DNA from: Acidobacteriaceae bacterium | GTDB taxonomy: Bacteria; Acidobacteriota; Terriglobia; Terriglobales; Acidobacteriaceae | DNA: 6,409 bases | NCBI GenBank assembly: GCA_025462805.1 | Contig: JAOAPJ010000385.1 | Coordinates: forward strand, 1 to 6,409 | Direction: 5' to 3' | Shown here: in pieces, positions 1 through 5,723 of the stretch | Layout of the letters: each line of letters starts with the position of its first letter | Position numbering within the stretch: position 1 is the first letter of the stretch | Notes under the pieces: generated by a model | Databases searched by the model: none | What the model saw: only the letters and a program-made list of their open reading frames with translations | What the model was told of the DNA's origin: nothing | Translations under genes and position numbers: made by a program

Positions 1-535
1 ATTCTCCATTCCGAACAAGGCGGCGATACTCGCTAGGGGTGACGCCCAGTAGCTGCCGGAACGCTCTGGATAAATGAGCATGACTCGAGAAGCCACATTC
101 CAGTGCTATCTCGACGAGAAGGGGCGACGACTCACTCTTAATCATGTCCTGTGCCTTCTCGATGCGTAGCTGCACCAGGAACTTGTGAGGAGTGTACCCA
201 GTAGCGCCACGAAAGATCCGTAGAAAATGGCTCTTGCTATAACCGCTCTCGGATGCGAGTGTCTTCAGGTCAAGATCTTTTGAGCGATCACACTCCATCC
301 GCGTCACGACTCTGCGCAACCGGTGATTGGCAACTCGAGGCCGGGGTGCCCGTGGAGCCATCTCTCCTGTTAGCTGGAGTATCTCGGTGGCATCTGTCCT
401 CCTATCCATGCTCTCAGTAGGTAGATGCACTGGGTTGAAAGAGCGCCTGTGGCCATTGAGCTCCTCACCGCGAACTCGGCAGAAATGATCAGGCAACGGA
501 GCATTGGCGGCACGATTGGGGCGTGTGTGGTCCAT
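1..535 (-). CDS. AraC-family transcriptional regulator, C-terminal DNA-binding part, cut at window edge
   Basis: This is a sequence-specific DNA-binding transcription factor of the AraC/XylS type, here 178 residues before the window ends, with no stop reached. Two helix-turn-helix motifs are visible. The first is at about residues 88-110 (DLDLKTLASESGYSKSHFLR, then IFRGATGYTPHKFL, recognition helix around SKSHFLRIF). The second is at about 139-170, with ECGFSSHAHLSRAFRQLLG followed by the family signature GVTPSEYRR. Only a few C-terminal residues are probably missing. The ATG at 535 is chosen because it shares its first base with the TAA of the upstream sigma gene (TAATG) and has AGGA 10 bases before it, so translation is probably coupled. 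Residues 1-75 match no sensor domain I know and are too short for a typical AraC ligand-binding domain. Internal ATGs at 409 and 361 would also keep the whole DNA-binding domain. The family assignment is firm; the target genes are unknown. Confidence 0.9.
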   Translation of the reverse strand, partial: MDHTRPNRAANAPLPDHFCRVRGEELNGHRRSFNPVHLPTESMDRRTDATEILQLTGEMAPRAPRPRVANHRLRRVVTRMECDRSKDLDLKTLASESGYSKSHFLRIFRGATGYTPHKFLVQLRIEKAQDMIKSESSPLLVEIALECGFSSHAHLSRAFRQLLGVTPSEYRRLVRNGE

Positions 536-1098
536 TAGCAAACCATCCTGGTCCGCTTGCGCCCGCTCGAGCTTGGGGATAGGAGCAGCACCCGAAGCTT
601 GGAGCGCGCCCTTGCCAGACGCGACATTACTGTGCCCCTGGGGCAATCCAGAACGCTTGCGATTTCTTGATACGATAACTCGTCAAATTCTCGCAGTAGG
701 ATGATTTCTCGGAATGCGGTAGAGAGCTCCTGGATAGCAGCTTGTACTCGCTGCCGCTCTATCTCCGCCGCGTATATCTGGTATGAATCGTACCCGGGAT
801 CTGCAACATTGCCGGCAGGGCTGGATTCCGTGTCAGTTTGGACCAGTTCAGGAGCATTTCGGCGCTTTCTGATTTGGTTTAGCCACACGTGCCGCAGAAT
901 CCTGAATAACCATCCTTTTACATTGCTATCTGGCCGGAGCCGACACATGGCAGGAAGTGCGCGAACGTAAGTCTCCTGCACAAGGTCCTCCGCTTCGGCA
1001 TGGTTGCGGGATAGGATGAGTGCGTAACTGTAGAGCCCGGTGATGTAGTCGCTGAGTACGGCAGCCATCGGTGCGGAACCTCGTTGGTCGTAGCCCAT
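535..1098 (-). CDS. ECF RNA polymerase sigma factor, RpoE-like (sigma-2)
   Basis: This is an extracytoplasmic-function sigma factor of 187 residues, which directs core RNA polymerase to a small promoter set. Region 2 spans about residues 19-82, with the acidic core-binding segment AEAEDLVQETYVRAL (34-48) and the promoter-melting helix KGWLFRILRHVWLNQIRKRR (61-80). Region 4 spans about 117-171, with the helix-turn-helix LSYQEIASVLDCPRGTVMSR followed by LARARSKL. The length is normal for the family. The frame is open upstream to an ATG at 1290, but 1098 is preferred because AGGAG lies 10 bases before it and the conserved part begins soon after. ATGs at 1191 and 1068 also have GAGG in front and cannot be excluded. 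The C-terminus adds a short basic tail (SGRKRTRMVC). The stop overlaps the ATG of the AraC gene by one base. No anti-sigma gene is seen next to it in the window. Confidence 0.9.
   Translation of the reverse strand: MGYDQRGSAPMAAVLSDYITGLYSYALILSRNHAEAEDLVQETYVRALPAMCRLRPDSNVKGWLFRILRHVWLNQIRKRRNAPELVQTDTESSPAGNVADPGYDSYQIYAAEIERQRVQAAIQELSTAFREIILLREFDELSYQEIASVLDCPRGTVMSRLARARSKLRVLLLSPSSSGRKRTRMVC
1078..1090 (-). repeat. 13-bp direct repeat, copy B (CGACCAACGAGGT)
   Basis: The minus strand reads CGACCAACGAGGT. The identical 13-mer occurs at 1198-1210, exactly 120 bp upstream in the direction of transcription. This copy lies inside the preferred sigma-2 frame (encoding part of YDQRG), and its GAGG precedes the ATG at 1068 by 10 bases. 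The flanks of the two copies are not similar. It could be a duplicated translation-initiation block, an operator half, or coincidence. Confidence 0.4.
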
Positions 1099-1108
1099 AG
1101 GAATGTAG

Positions 1109-1113
1109 CTCCT
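1109..1113 (-). promoter_or_regulatory. Ribosome binding site for sigma-2
   Basis: The minus strand reads AGGAG here, 10 bases before the ATG at 1098. It is the most canonical Shine-Dalgarno among the candidate starts of this frame and is the reason for choosing 1098 over the longer 1290 and 1191 starts. Confidence 0.6.
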
Positions 1114-1197
1114 AATTTGGAAATGCGAATCATGCGTGGCAAACGACTCACAAACTCTGGTTAATTTTTGGCGAGCGACGTTACTGGGCATCGCGAG

Positions 1198-1210
1198 ACC
1201 TCGTTGGTCG
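1198..1210 (-). repeat. 13-bp direct repeat, copy A (CGACCAACGAGGT)
   Basis: This is the second copy of the 13-mer at 1078-1090. Its GAGG lies 7 bases before an in-frame ATG at 1191, which would give a 219-residue sigma-2 with 31 extra N-terminal residues of no recognised motif. If translation starts at 1098, this copy sits in the untranslated leader. Confidence 0.4.
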
Positions 1211-1296
1211 CATGGAAGACACGGCAGTTGTGCGAATGCCGTGAGATCTGCCATAGCAATTCGATCTGTTCTGGTTTCGTGGGGAGCCATCTGGAT

Positions 1297-1386
1297 CTAC
1301 AAGGAGAGGCCGAGGAACCGAATGAGCACCACTAGGAGGGTGGGACCATAGAGCCTGAACAGCGAAGCCAGTCGAGGGGCAATCAT
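1297..1386 (-). CDS. Possible small hydrophobic (membrane) peptide, 29 residues
   Basis: This is a short ORF running from ATG to TAG, not recognised as a known family. The product begins MIAPRLASLFRLYG and continues PTLLVVLIRFLGLSL. It is almost wholly hydrophobic with only three arginines (residues 5, 11 and 22) and no acidic residue, so it could be one short membrane-spanning or amphipathic helix. The main support is a textbook Shine-Dalgarno (AGGAG) 9 bases before the ATG. It lies 135 bp after the rhodanese stop and 198 bp before sigma-2. It could be a small membrane protein, a leader peptide or toxin-like peptide, or a chance ORF. Hydrophobic short ORFs arise easily from CTC/CTG-rich DNA, so confidence is low. 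Confidence 0.35.
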   Translation of the reverse strand: MIAPRLASLFRLYGPTLLVVLIRFLGLSL

Positions 1387-1395
1387 CTTGGTGAT

Positions 1396-1400
1396 CTCCT
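1396..1400 (-). promoter_or_regulatory. Ribosome binding site for the 29-residue ORF
   Basis: The minus strand reads AGGAG (within AGGAGATC), 9 bases before the ATG at 1386. This is near-ideal strength and spacing for a bacterial start and is the main reason the small ORF is listed. Confidence 0.4.
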
Positions 1401-1506
1401 GTACCGGAATGCGCAGTTGGAGCCGGGAATCGATCAGCGGCCGTGCTCATTCTGTATAGGGGACTCGCTGCACGGGGCGCGGAGGGATCCAGCCGCCCTC
1501 ATTTGG

Positions 1507-1523
1507 AGCCCTTCTGAAGGGCT
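1507..1523 (-). terminator. Hairpin at the end of the rhodanese gene, possible terminator or 3' stabiliser
   Basis: The sequence AGCCCTT-CAG-AAGGGCT forms a perfect 7-bp stem with a 3-base loop (AGCCCTT at 1523-1517, AAGGGCT at 1513-1507 on the minus strand). The 5' arm contains two bases of the rhodanese TAG. No T-run follows (next bases CCAAATGAG), so a classical intrinsic terminator is not established. It may instead stabilise the 3' end of the upstream transcript or attenuate read-through. Confidence 0.4.
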
Positions 1524-2172
1524 AACCAGTAGACGTATCCAGGTGGACGCCGTAGGCCTGCGCTCCCTCAATACCGTCGATCAGGATGCCGAGATCATGT
1601 CCGTTCGACCGAAGCAATAGACTGACTGCCGTCATCGCGCGATATCCTTGGTGACAGTACACAAGAGTCGGCTTTGAGAGGTCGAGGGAGGCTGCTTCTA
1701 AGTTGAGCTCAAGCAGCGGTATGGAGATGGCGCCGGGCAGATGGCCCTTCAGCCATTCCGCGGAGCTGCGAACGTCAATAAGCTGGAGGCGGTGACTCTC
1801 TCGCAGATTGCGACTGACATCTTTACACCACCGAATGGGCAGACTGACCAGCCTAACGCCACTCTCCTGCCATTGTTTCTTGTCTGCAATGGCAAACCCA
1901 ACGAGGCGCACTAGACCCACTCTGGCCAAACGGATCGCCGCCTCTTGGGCACAGGCTGCGTCCTCGGCAACGAGTAGAAGCTCCTGAGTAGGTTTGATCA
2001 GCAGTGCTGCCCAGCTCGCGAATGGTCCTCTGAGACCAATTTGTACAGCCCCCCGAATATGGAACGATGCAAATCGCTCCGCTGCTCGCGTGTCCAAGAT
2101 AAAGGTGCCGCGCCGCCGTTTCTGCTCGATCTGGGCTGCCGTGAGTTCCTGAAGTTGTAGCGAATGCGACAA
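1522..2172 (-). CDS. Tandem rhodanese sulfurtransferase, resembling the C-terminal half of MBL-fold persulfide dioxygenases
   Basis: This is a 216-residue cytosolic-looking protein of two rhodanese domains. The first (about 8-107) has FILDTRAAERFASFHIRGA and GLRGPFASWAALL, but at the active-site loop reads LLLVAEDAACAQE with no catalytic Cys, so it is probably a pseudo-domain. The second (about 128-212) has LIDVRSSAEWLKGHLPGA and an intact loop VYCHQGYR with the likely persulfide-carrying Cys173. This order, and the wording of domain one, match what follows the metal-binding domain in MBL-rhodanese fusions (CstB/BLH type). Those proteins are about twice as long; here the MBL half is missing, with no trace in the 77-bp gap to the kinase gene. 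The start is TTG at 2172, the only reasonable start ahead of domain one, with AGGGGA upstream. The role is inferred to be transfer or sensing of sulfane sulfur. It is probably cotranscribed with the kinase. Confidence 0.85.
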   Translation of the reverse strand: MSHSLQLQELTAAQIEQKRRRGTFILDTRAAERFASFHIRGAVQIGLRGPFASWAALLIKPTQELLLVAEDAACAQEAAIRLARVGLVRLVGFAIADKKQWQESGVRLVSLPIRWCKDVSRNLRESHRLQLIDVRSSAEWLKGHLPGAISIPLLELNLEAASLDLSKPTLVYCHQGYRAMTAVSLLLRSNGHDLGILIDGIEGAQAYGVHLDTSTG

Positions 2173-2181
2173 TGACTGAAT

Positions 2182-2187
2182 TCCCCT
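2182..2187 (-). promoter_or_regulatory. Ribosome binding site for the TTG start of the rhodanese gene
   Basis: The minus strand reads AGGGGA (in AAAAGGGGAATT), 9 bases before the TTG at 2172. No ATG occurs in this frame before residue 180, and the frame closes with TGA at 2209-2211, so this site decides the TTG start. Confidence 0.6.
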
Positions 2188-2249
2188 TTTAGATCTATGC
2201 GCGAAACATCACACAGATCGATCATGGTTTGTCAGTCTGTTGCCTTTCA

Positions 2250-5042
2250 TCAACGTGCTTCTGCAGGTGCTTGTCGCTGTTTGAGCAGGTGTTCCACCTT
2301 ATGTCGTTCGTGTTCGCTCTCCGGCGTAGCTGCGCCCCGCGAATTCCAGACGGCCCAAGCATTGGCGCTCTTTTGATACCACTTTCGCGACTCCGCCTCC
2401 GCAGTCATCCGTTCAGCGGCAGACAGGGCGGCGCTCGCTGCGATGCGCTGCTCTACGGCCCCTTCACTTTCGTAGCAGAAAGCTATGTCGCGCGACACCA
2501 GCAAGCTGGGCGACGCTGCGTCGAACTTATCAAGGAAGGGAAAGGCGGCCTGTGAATACTGTCTTGCCGTCGCAATGTCGCCCACCGCGAGTTCGGCATC
2601 GCTCAATTTGCAATAAGATCTCATCAAGTGAAGGCGGCCGTGTGGACTGGTTCCCGCTAATTCACGGCGGACCACATCTGCCTCGAGCAGCAGGCGCAGC
2701 CGCTCTGGCTGTTCCTGCTTTCTGCGAAGGACCTCCGCCAGCGCCTCATCTCGAATCGCGAGCCAGTGCCGCGCGCCAGAACCGTATTGGGGAATCAAGC
2801 TCTTCGTGAAATCGATTGCCTTCAGGTACCATCCTCTGGCAAACTCCGGCTTGGTCATACGGTACGAATCGCCCATCGCCGTGTACGCAATCGCCAAATC
2901 ATAGTGCGCCTGGACGTTTCGGTCGTCGATCGCAAGCAGCAACTGCGCAATCGCAAGAGCTTTGCGGGCGTAGACAAGCGCCTGCCCTGAATCTCCTACA
3001 TTCAGGGTGTCTCTTCCCGCCAAAGGCAGAACGATTTCCTCGTCCGCCAGAAAGAGTCCTCGACGGGCCTTTAATGAAGACGGGTATCTCTGTACCAGCG
3101 CTTCTGCGAGAATGATCGCCTTGCGGTTATGCTCGATGGCTTCTGACTGATTGCCCAGCTCATTCAGCGTGCGAGCCATGCCCCGATTGAGCCCAGCCAG
3201 CATCTGGTCGTGGTCTTCGTCGCCATCCGCGTTGGTGCCGAAGACGTTGAATGCCGCAGAAAAGTTTTCCAGTGCCTGATCTGGGCGAAGGTTGCTTAGA
3301 GCAACCTCTCCAAGGCCTGCGTAATCCCTGGCCAAAAGGCGCTTGCGAGCGGGATCGTTGGGCTTCCGTTGCCAAAAATCTCGCGCCCACGAGAGTCCTT
3401 GCTGGTAGTCATCTTGCGCTTCGCGCAGATGGCCGAGAAACGATTCGATACCCGCCATTCGCTGATATGCGTCGATGATCGCTTCCGTACTCTCGTCCCC
3501 AGGACTTCGGGAATGCGACTCCCACGCGGCCTGCCATGCCTTTTTATAGCTGCTGACGGCTGTCCCCAAGTTACCTAGATTAGCAACGAAGGGCGAGCCC
3601 TCCAGGTCGCCGATCCGTATATAGGCTTTGGAGAGCTCAAGCAACAGTCGAGGATCGTTCCCCGTGCTTTGTCGCAGTTGGTCTAGGTACGTCAGAGCAC
3701 TGTGAAACAAAGCTGCCTGCGTTTCGAGCGATGCGGAAGATTGTTGGAGCTTATCTGCCATCTCTGAAATCGCGGAATTGGCAAGTGATCGCACCTCAGC
3801 CACCCGACCATCAGCCTTACGAGATTGGCGCAAATGGACCAGGATCGAGCCAATCAGCACAGCAGTAACAATGCAGGTTGTCAGCACAGCCGCTCTATTG
3901 CGCTGCAGCAGCTTTTTCAACGCGTAGAAAGGCGAAGCGCTTTTGGCCGCTATCGGTTTACCCTGCAGATAGCGAAGCAGATCCTCTCCAAAATGCTGGA
4001 CCGAGAGGTAGCGTTGGGCGGGGTCCCGATTCATCGCCATGAGGACGATTCTGTCCAGATCCCCCGCAATCTCCCCCCGCTTTCTGAGAGAAAGATGTGG
4101 AGCCGAACTTGGCTTGCGGCTATCCTGCTCGAGAACGACCCGTTCGGCTGCGGCAGGGGAAAGATTCCGAAGTGTGTAGGGGCGCCCACCGGTCAAGAGT
4201 TCATAGAGCAAAACGCCGAGGGAATAAACGTCCGTTGCTGTGGTGAGCTGCTTGCCTTGGAGTTGCTCAGGGCTTGCGTAATCAGGAGTCATCATTCGGA
4301 AGCCGCTGCCCGTTAAGCCGTCGTCAGCCAGATGCAATTGAGGCTCGAGAGGCTTTGAAATTCCGAAGTCGATGAGCTTGACTACACCCTCCGGCGTCAC
4401 CATGACATTGCTGGGCTTTATGTCACGATGAATGATGAGCTTCTGATGGGCATAGTGCACGGCAGAGCATAGAGACCGGAACAGCTCGATGCGCTGCCGG
4501 ATCGACAATGCGCGACCTTCGCTCGCAACCGTGATCGGCTGCCCCTCTACATATTCCATGACGATGAATGGGCGGCCATCCTTCGTCTCTCCGCCGTCAA
4601 GGATAGCGCCGATGTTGGGATGGTTGAGCGTTGCAAGAATCTGACGCTCGATGCGGAACCGCTGAACCAGTTCTCCTGAATCAAGACCCTTGCGCAGGGT
4701 CTTGACCGCCACTATTTGAAAGTAATGATCATCCGAACGGACGGCGAGGTAGACGACTCCCATTCCTCCTCCGTCTAACTCGCGCACCAGAAGATAGGGA
4801 CCGACCTGCAAGCCGAGATCAGATGCCAATGAGCTCTGCGTCATCTGCTTGAGATCGTCCGCTATGAGAGAGCGAAGCACATCCTCGGCATCATTGTCGC
4901 TTTCGAGGAGTGAGTCTATTTCTGGAAGCAGCTCCGGATCATGCCCGCAAGCCTCGGCCAGATATCGCTTGCGTTCCGCTGGTGGCCGCTCCAGCGCGCC
5001 CTGGAAGACCTCTTCAATCAGGCTCCAGCGACTACTGTCCAT
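2250..5042 (-). CDS. Transmembrane Ser/Thr protein kinase (PknB/Hanks type) with TPR-like C-terminal region
   Basis: This is a 930-residue protein kinase. Residues 1-75 form a helical N-terminal segment typical of acidobacterial/planctomycete kinases (ERKRYLAEACGHDPELLPEI). The kinase domain runs from about 82 to 355: glycine loop LDGGGMGVVY (89-98), VAVK with Lys114, catalytic loop HRDIKPSN (205-212, Asp207), IDFG (Asp225), SPEQ (257-260) and DVYSLGVLLYELLTGGRPY. All catalytic residues are present, so it should be active. One membrane segment (about 384-404, AAVLTTCIVTAVLIGSILVHL less its last residue) is followed by about 525 residues of Ala/Leu-rich helical TPR-like repeats, probably extracytoplasmic. 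No other sensor domain is recognised. The ATG at 5042 overlaps the sigma-1 stop by 11 bases and has no strong RBS, so coupled translation is likely; the in-frame ATG at 5123 lies deeper in sigma-1 and is disfavoured. The likely substrate is sigma-1 (inference). Confidence 0.93.
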   Translation of the reverse strand: MDSSRWSLIEEVFQGALERPPAERKRYLAEACGHDPELLPEIDSLLESDNDAEDVLRSLIADDLKQMTQSSLASDLGLQVGPYLLVRELDGGGMGVVYLAVRSDDHYFQIVAVKTLRKGLDSGELVQRFRIERQILATLNHPNIGAILDGGETKDGRPFIVMEYVEGQPITVASEGRALSIRQRIELFRSLCSAVHYAHQKLIIHRDIKPSNVMVTPEGVVKLIDFGISKPLEPQLHLADDGLTGSGFRMMTPDYASPEQLQGKQLTTATDVYSLGVLLYELLTGGRPYTLRNLSPAAAERVVLEQDSRKPSSAPHLSLRKRGEIAGDLDRIVLMAMNRDPAQRYLSVQHFGEDLLRYLQGKPIAAKSASPFYALKKLLQRNRAAVLTTCIVTAVLIGSILVHLRQSRKADGRVAEVRSLANSAISEMADKLQQSSASLETQAALFHSALTYLDQLRQSTGNDPRLLLELSKAYIRIGDLEGSPFVANLGNLGTAVSSYKKAWQAAWESHSRSPGDESTEAIIDAYQRMAGIESFLGHLREAQDDYQQGLSWARDFWQRKPNDPARKRLLARDYAGLGEVALSNLRPDQALENFSAAFNVFGTNADGDEDHDQMLAGLNRGMARTLNELGNQSEAIEHNRKAIILAEALVQRYPSSLKARRGLFLADEEIVLPLAGRDTLNVGDSGQALVYARKALAIAQLLLAIDDRNVQAHYDLAIAYTAMGDSYRMTKPEFARGWYLKAIDFTKSLIPQYGSGARHWLAIRDEALAEVLRRKQEQPERLRLLLEADVVRRELAGTSPHGRLHLMRSYCKLSDAELAVGDIATARQYSQAAFPFLDKFDAASPSLLVSRDIAFCYESEGAVEQRIAASAALSAAERMTAEAESRKWYQKSANAWAVWNSRGAATPESEHERHKVEHLLKQRQAPAEAR

Positions 5043-5646
5043 CTTGAGACTGAAAGGCCGGCTGCGACATTTCGCGACGTATCCATGCTTGCCCGAGACG
5101 GAGCTCGCGGCCAACAGTTGCAACCGAGATCCCCAATGCCTGACCTATCTCCTCCGCGCTCAAACCTCCGAAAAACTTGAGTTCGATGGCCTTACTCTTC
5201 CTTACATCCATCTCTGACAACCTGGAGAGAGCCTCATCCAGTAAAAGAAAAGCCGGGGTGCGCTCCTCGGCCACATCCATTCCTGTTTGCAAAGTGATCC
5301 TTATGCCCCCGCCTCGCTTCTGCGCCATTCGCTTTCTGGCATGCTCGATCAGCACGCGTCTCATAGCATTTGCAGCGATTGCAAAGAAGTGCATCCGGTT
5401 CTCAGCGCGCAGTTTTTTTTGATCAGCCATCCGGAGGTAGGCTTCGTGTACCAACGCGGTTGGTTCCAGGGTGCAGTCCCCATGCTCGCGTCTCATCCGT
5501 GCTCTGGCGACACGGAGCAGGTCTCCATAAATAAGCGGAGTCAGCTGTTCTAAGGCCGACTCGTCCCCCTGGCTCCAGCGAACCAGGAGTCGGGTCACGT
5601 TCCCTGAATCTTCTACTGCGGCCTGGAGATGTGTATCAGTTTCCAT
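5032..5646 (-). CDS. ECF-like RNA polymerase sigma factor of the kinase-associated type (sigma-1)
   Basis: This is a 204-residue sigma factor of the ECF-like family (PF07638/TIGR02999 type) common in Acidobacteriota and Planctomycetota. Region 2 covers about residues 17-110: LIYGDLLRVARARMRRE, then CTLEPTALVHEAYLRMADQ (58-76), then MHFFAIAANAMRRVLIEHAR (85-104) and the characteristic KRGGG. Region 4 covers about 133-192, with the helix-turn-helix LSAEEIGQALGISVATVGRE (162-181) and RLGQAWIRREM. At the place where ordinary ECF factors have acidic DAED, it reads EPTA, with Thr63. In kinase-paired ECF factors (EcfP of Vibrio parahaemolyticus), phosphorylation of a Thr in this region is needed for core binding. 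The overlapping kinase gene supports the same logic here. The ATG at 5646 has AAAGAGA 7 bases upstream, and the domain needs nearly the full frame. Confidence 0.93.
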   Translation of the reverse strand: METDTHLQAAVEDSGNVTRLLVRWSQGDESALEQLTPLIYGDLLRVARARMRREHGDCTLEPTALVHEAYLRMADQKKLRAENRMHFFAIAANAMRRVLIEHARKRMAQKRGGGIRITLQTGMDVAEERTPAFLLLDEALSRLSEMDVRKSKAIELKFFGGLSAEEIGQALGISVATVGRELRLGQAWIRREMSQPAFQSQDGQ

Positions 5647-5653
5647 TCCGACG

Positions 5654-5660
5654 TCTCTTT
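5654..5660 (-). promoter_or_regulatory. Ribosome binding site for sigma-1
   Basis: The minus strand reads AAAGAGA, 7 bases before the ATG at 5646. It is a partial Shine-Dalgarno match with good spacing and supports this start, which also fits the family length. Confidence 0.45.
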
Positions 5661-5684
5661 CCCGCCCATGCCCTCATCTTACCG

Positions 5685-5723
5685 GTAGGGACGATTGTCA
5701 GTACGACCCAACTCTGTTCCTAC
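5685..5723. repeat. Imperfect inverted repeat upstream of sigma-1, possible operator
   Basis: The minus strand has GTAGGAAC and, 23 bases later, GTCCCTAC, an 8-bp dyad with one mismatch, 39-77 bp before the sigma-1 ATG. This is where a promoter or operator should be. It contains GGAAC, a common ECF -35 element, but no ECF -10 box stands at a normal distance, so it is not called as a promoter. Confidence 0.3.

Larger units (their letters stand above)
1099..1521. other. Spacer between rhodanese and sigma-2 genes; leader and probable promoter region
   Basis: These 423 bp separate the rhodanese stop from the preferred sigma-2 start. They hold a strong-RBS 29-codon ORF (1297-1386), one copy of the 13-bp repeat (1198-1210), and at the upstream end most of a hairpin (1507-1523). 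Longer open frames (an 89-codon frame at 1181-1450 and the upstream extension of the sigma-2 frame) have coding-poor, Ser/Arg/Pro-rich composition and no good start. A lone TATACA on the minus strand (1453-1458) resembles a -10 box, but no matching -35 stands 16-18 bases upstream, so no promoter is called. Confidence 0.5.

Noticed and set aside
1181..1450. 89-codon minus-strand ORF in the spacer before sigma-2
   Set aside because: It overlaps the better-supported small ORF, is rich in Ser, Arg and Pro, and has no recognisable features.
1998..2225. 75-codon minus-strand ORF starting at 2225 and overlapping the rhodanese start
   Set aside because: It is an out-of-frame shadow of the rhodanese gene without a Shine-Dalgarno; the rhodanese frame is clearly the coding one.
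3825..4316. 163-codon plus-strand ORF
   Set aside because: It lies wholly antisense to the kinase gene, opposite the catalytic domain; it is a shadow ORF.
5571..5580. 10-bp match GGCTCCAGCG shared with 5021-5030
   Set aside because: Both lie in coding sequence for Arg-Trp-Ser in unrelated contexts; chance similarity.
5677..5701. CTGACA followed by TAAGAT on the minus strand before sigma-1, as a sigma-70 promoter
   Set aside because: The two boxes are only 14 bases apart, too close for a standard promoter, and the -10 match is weak.
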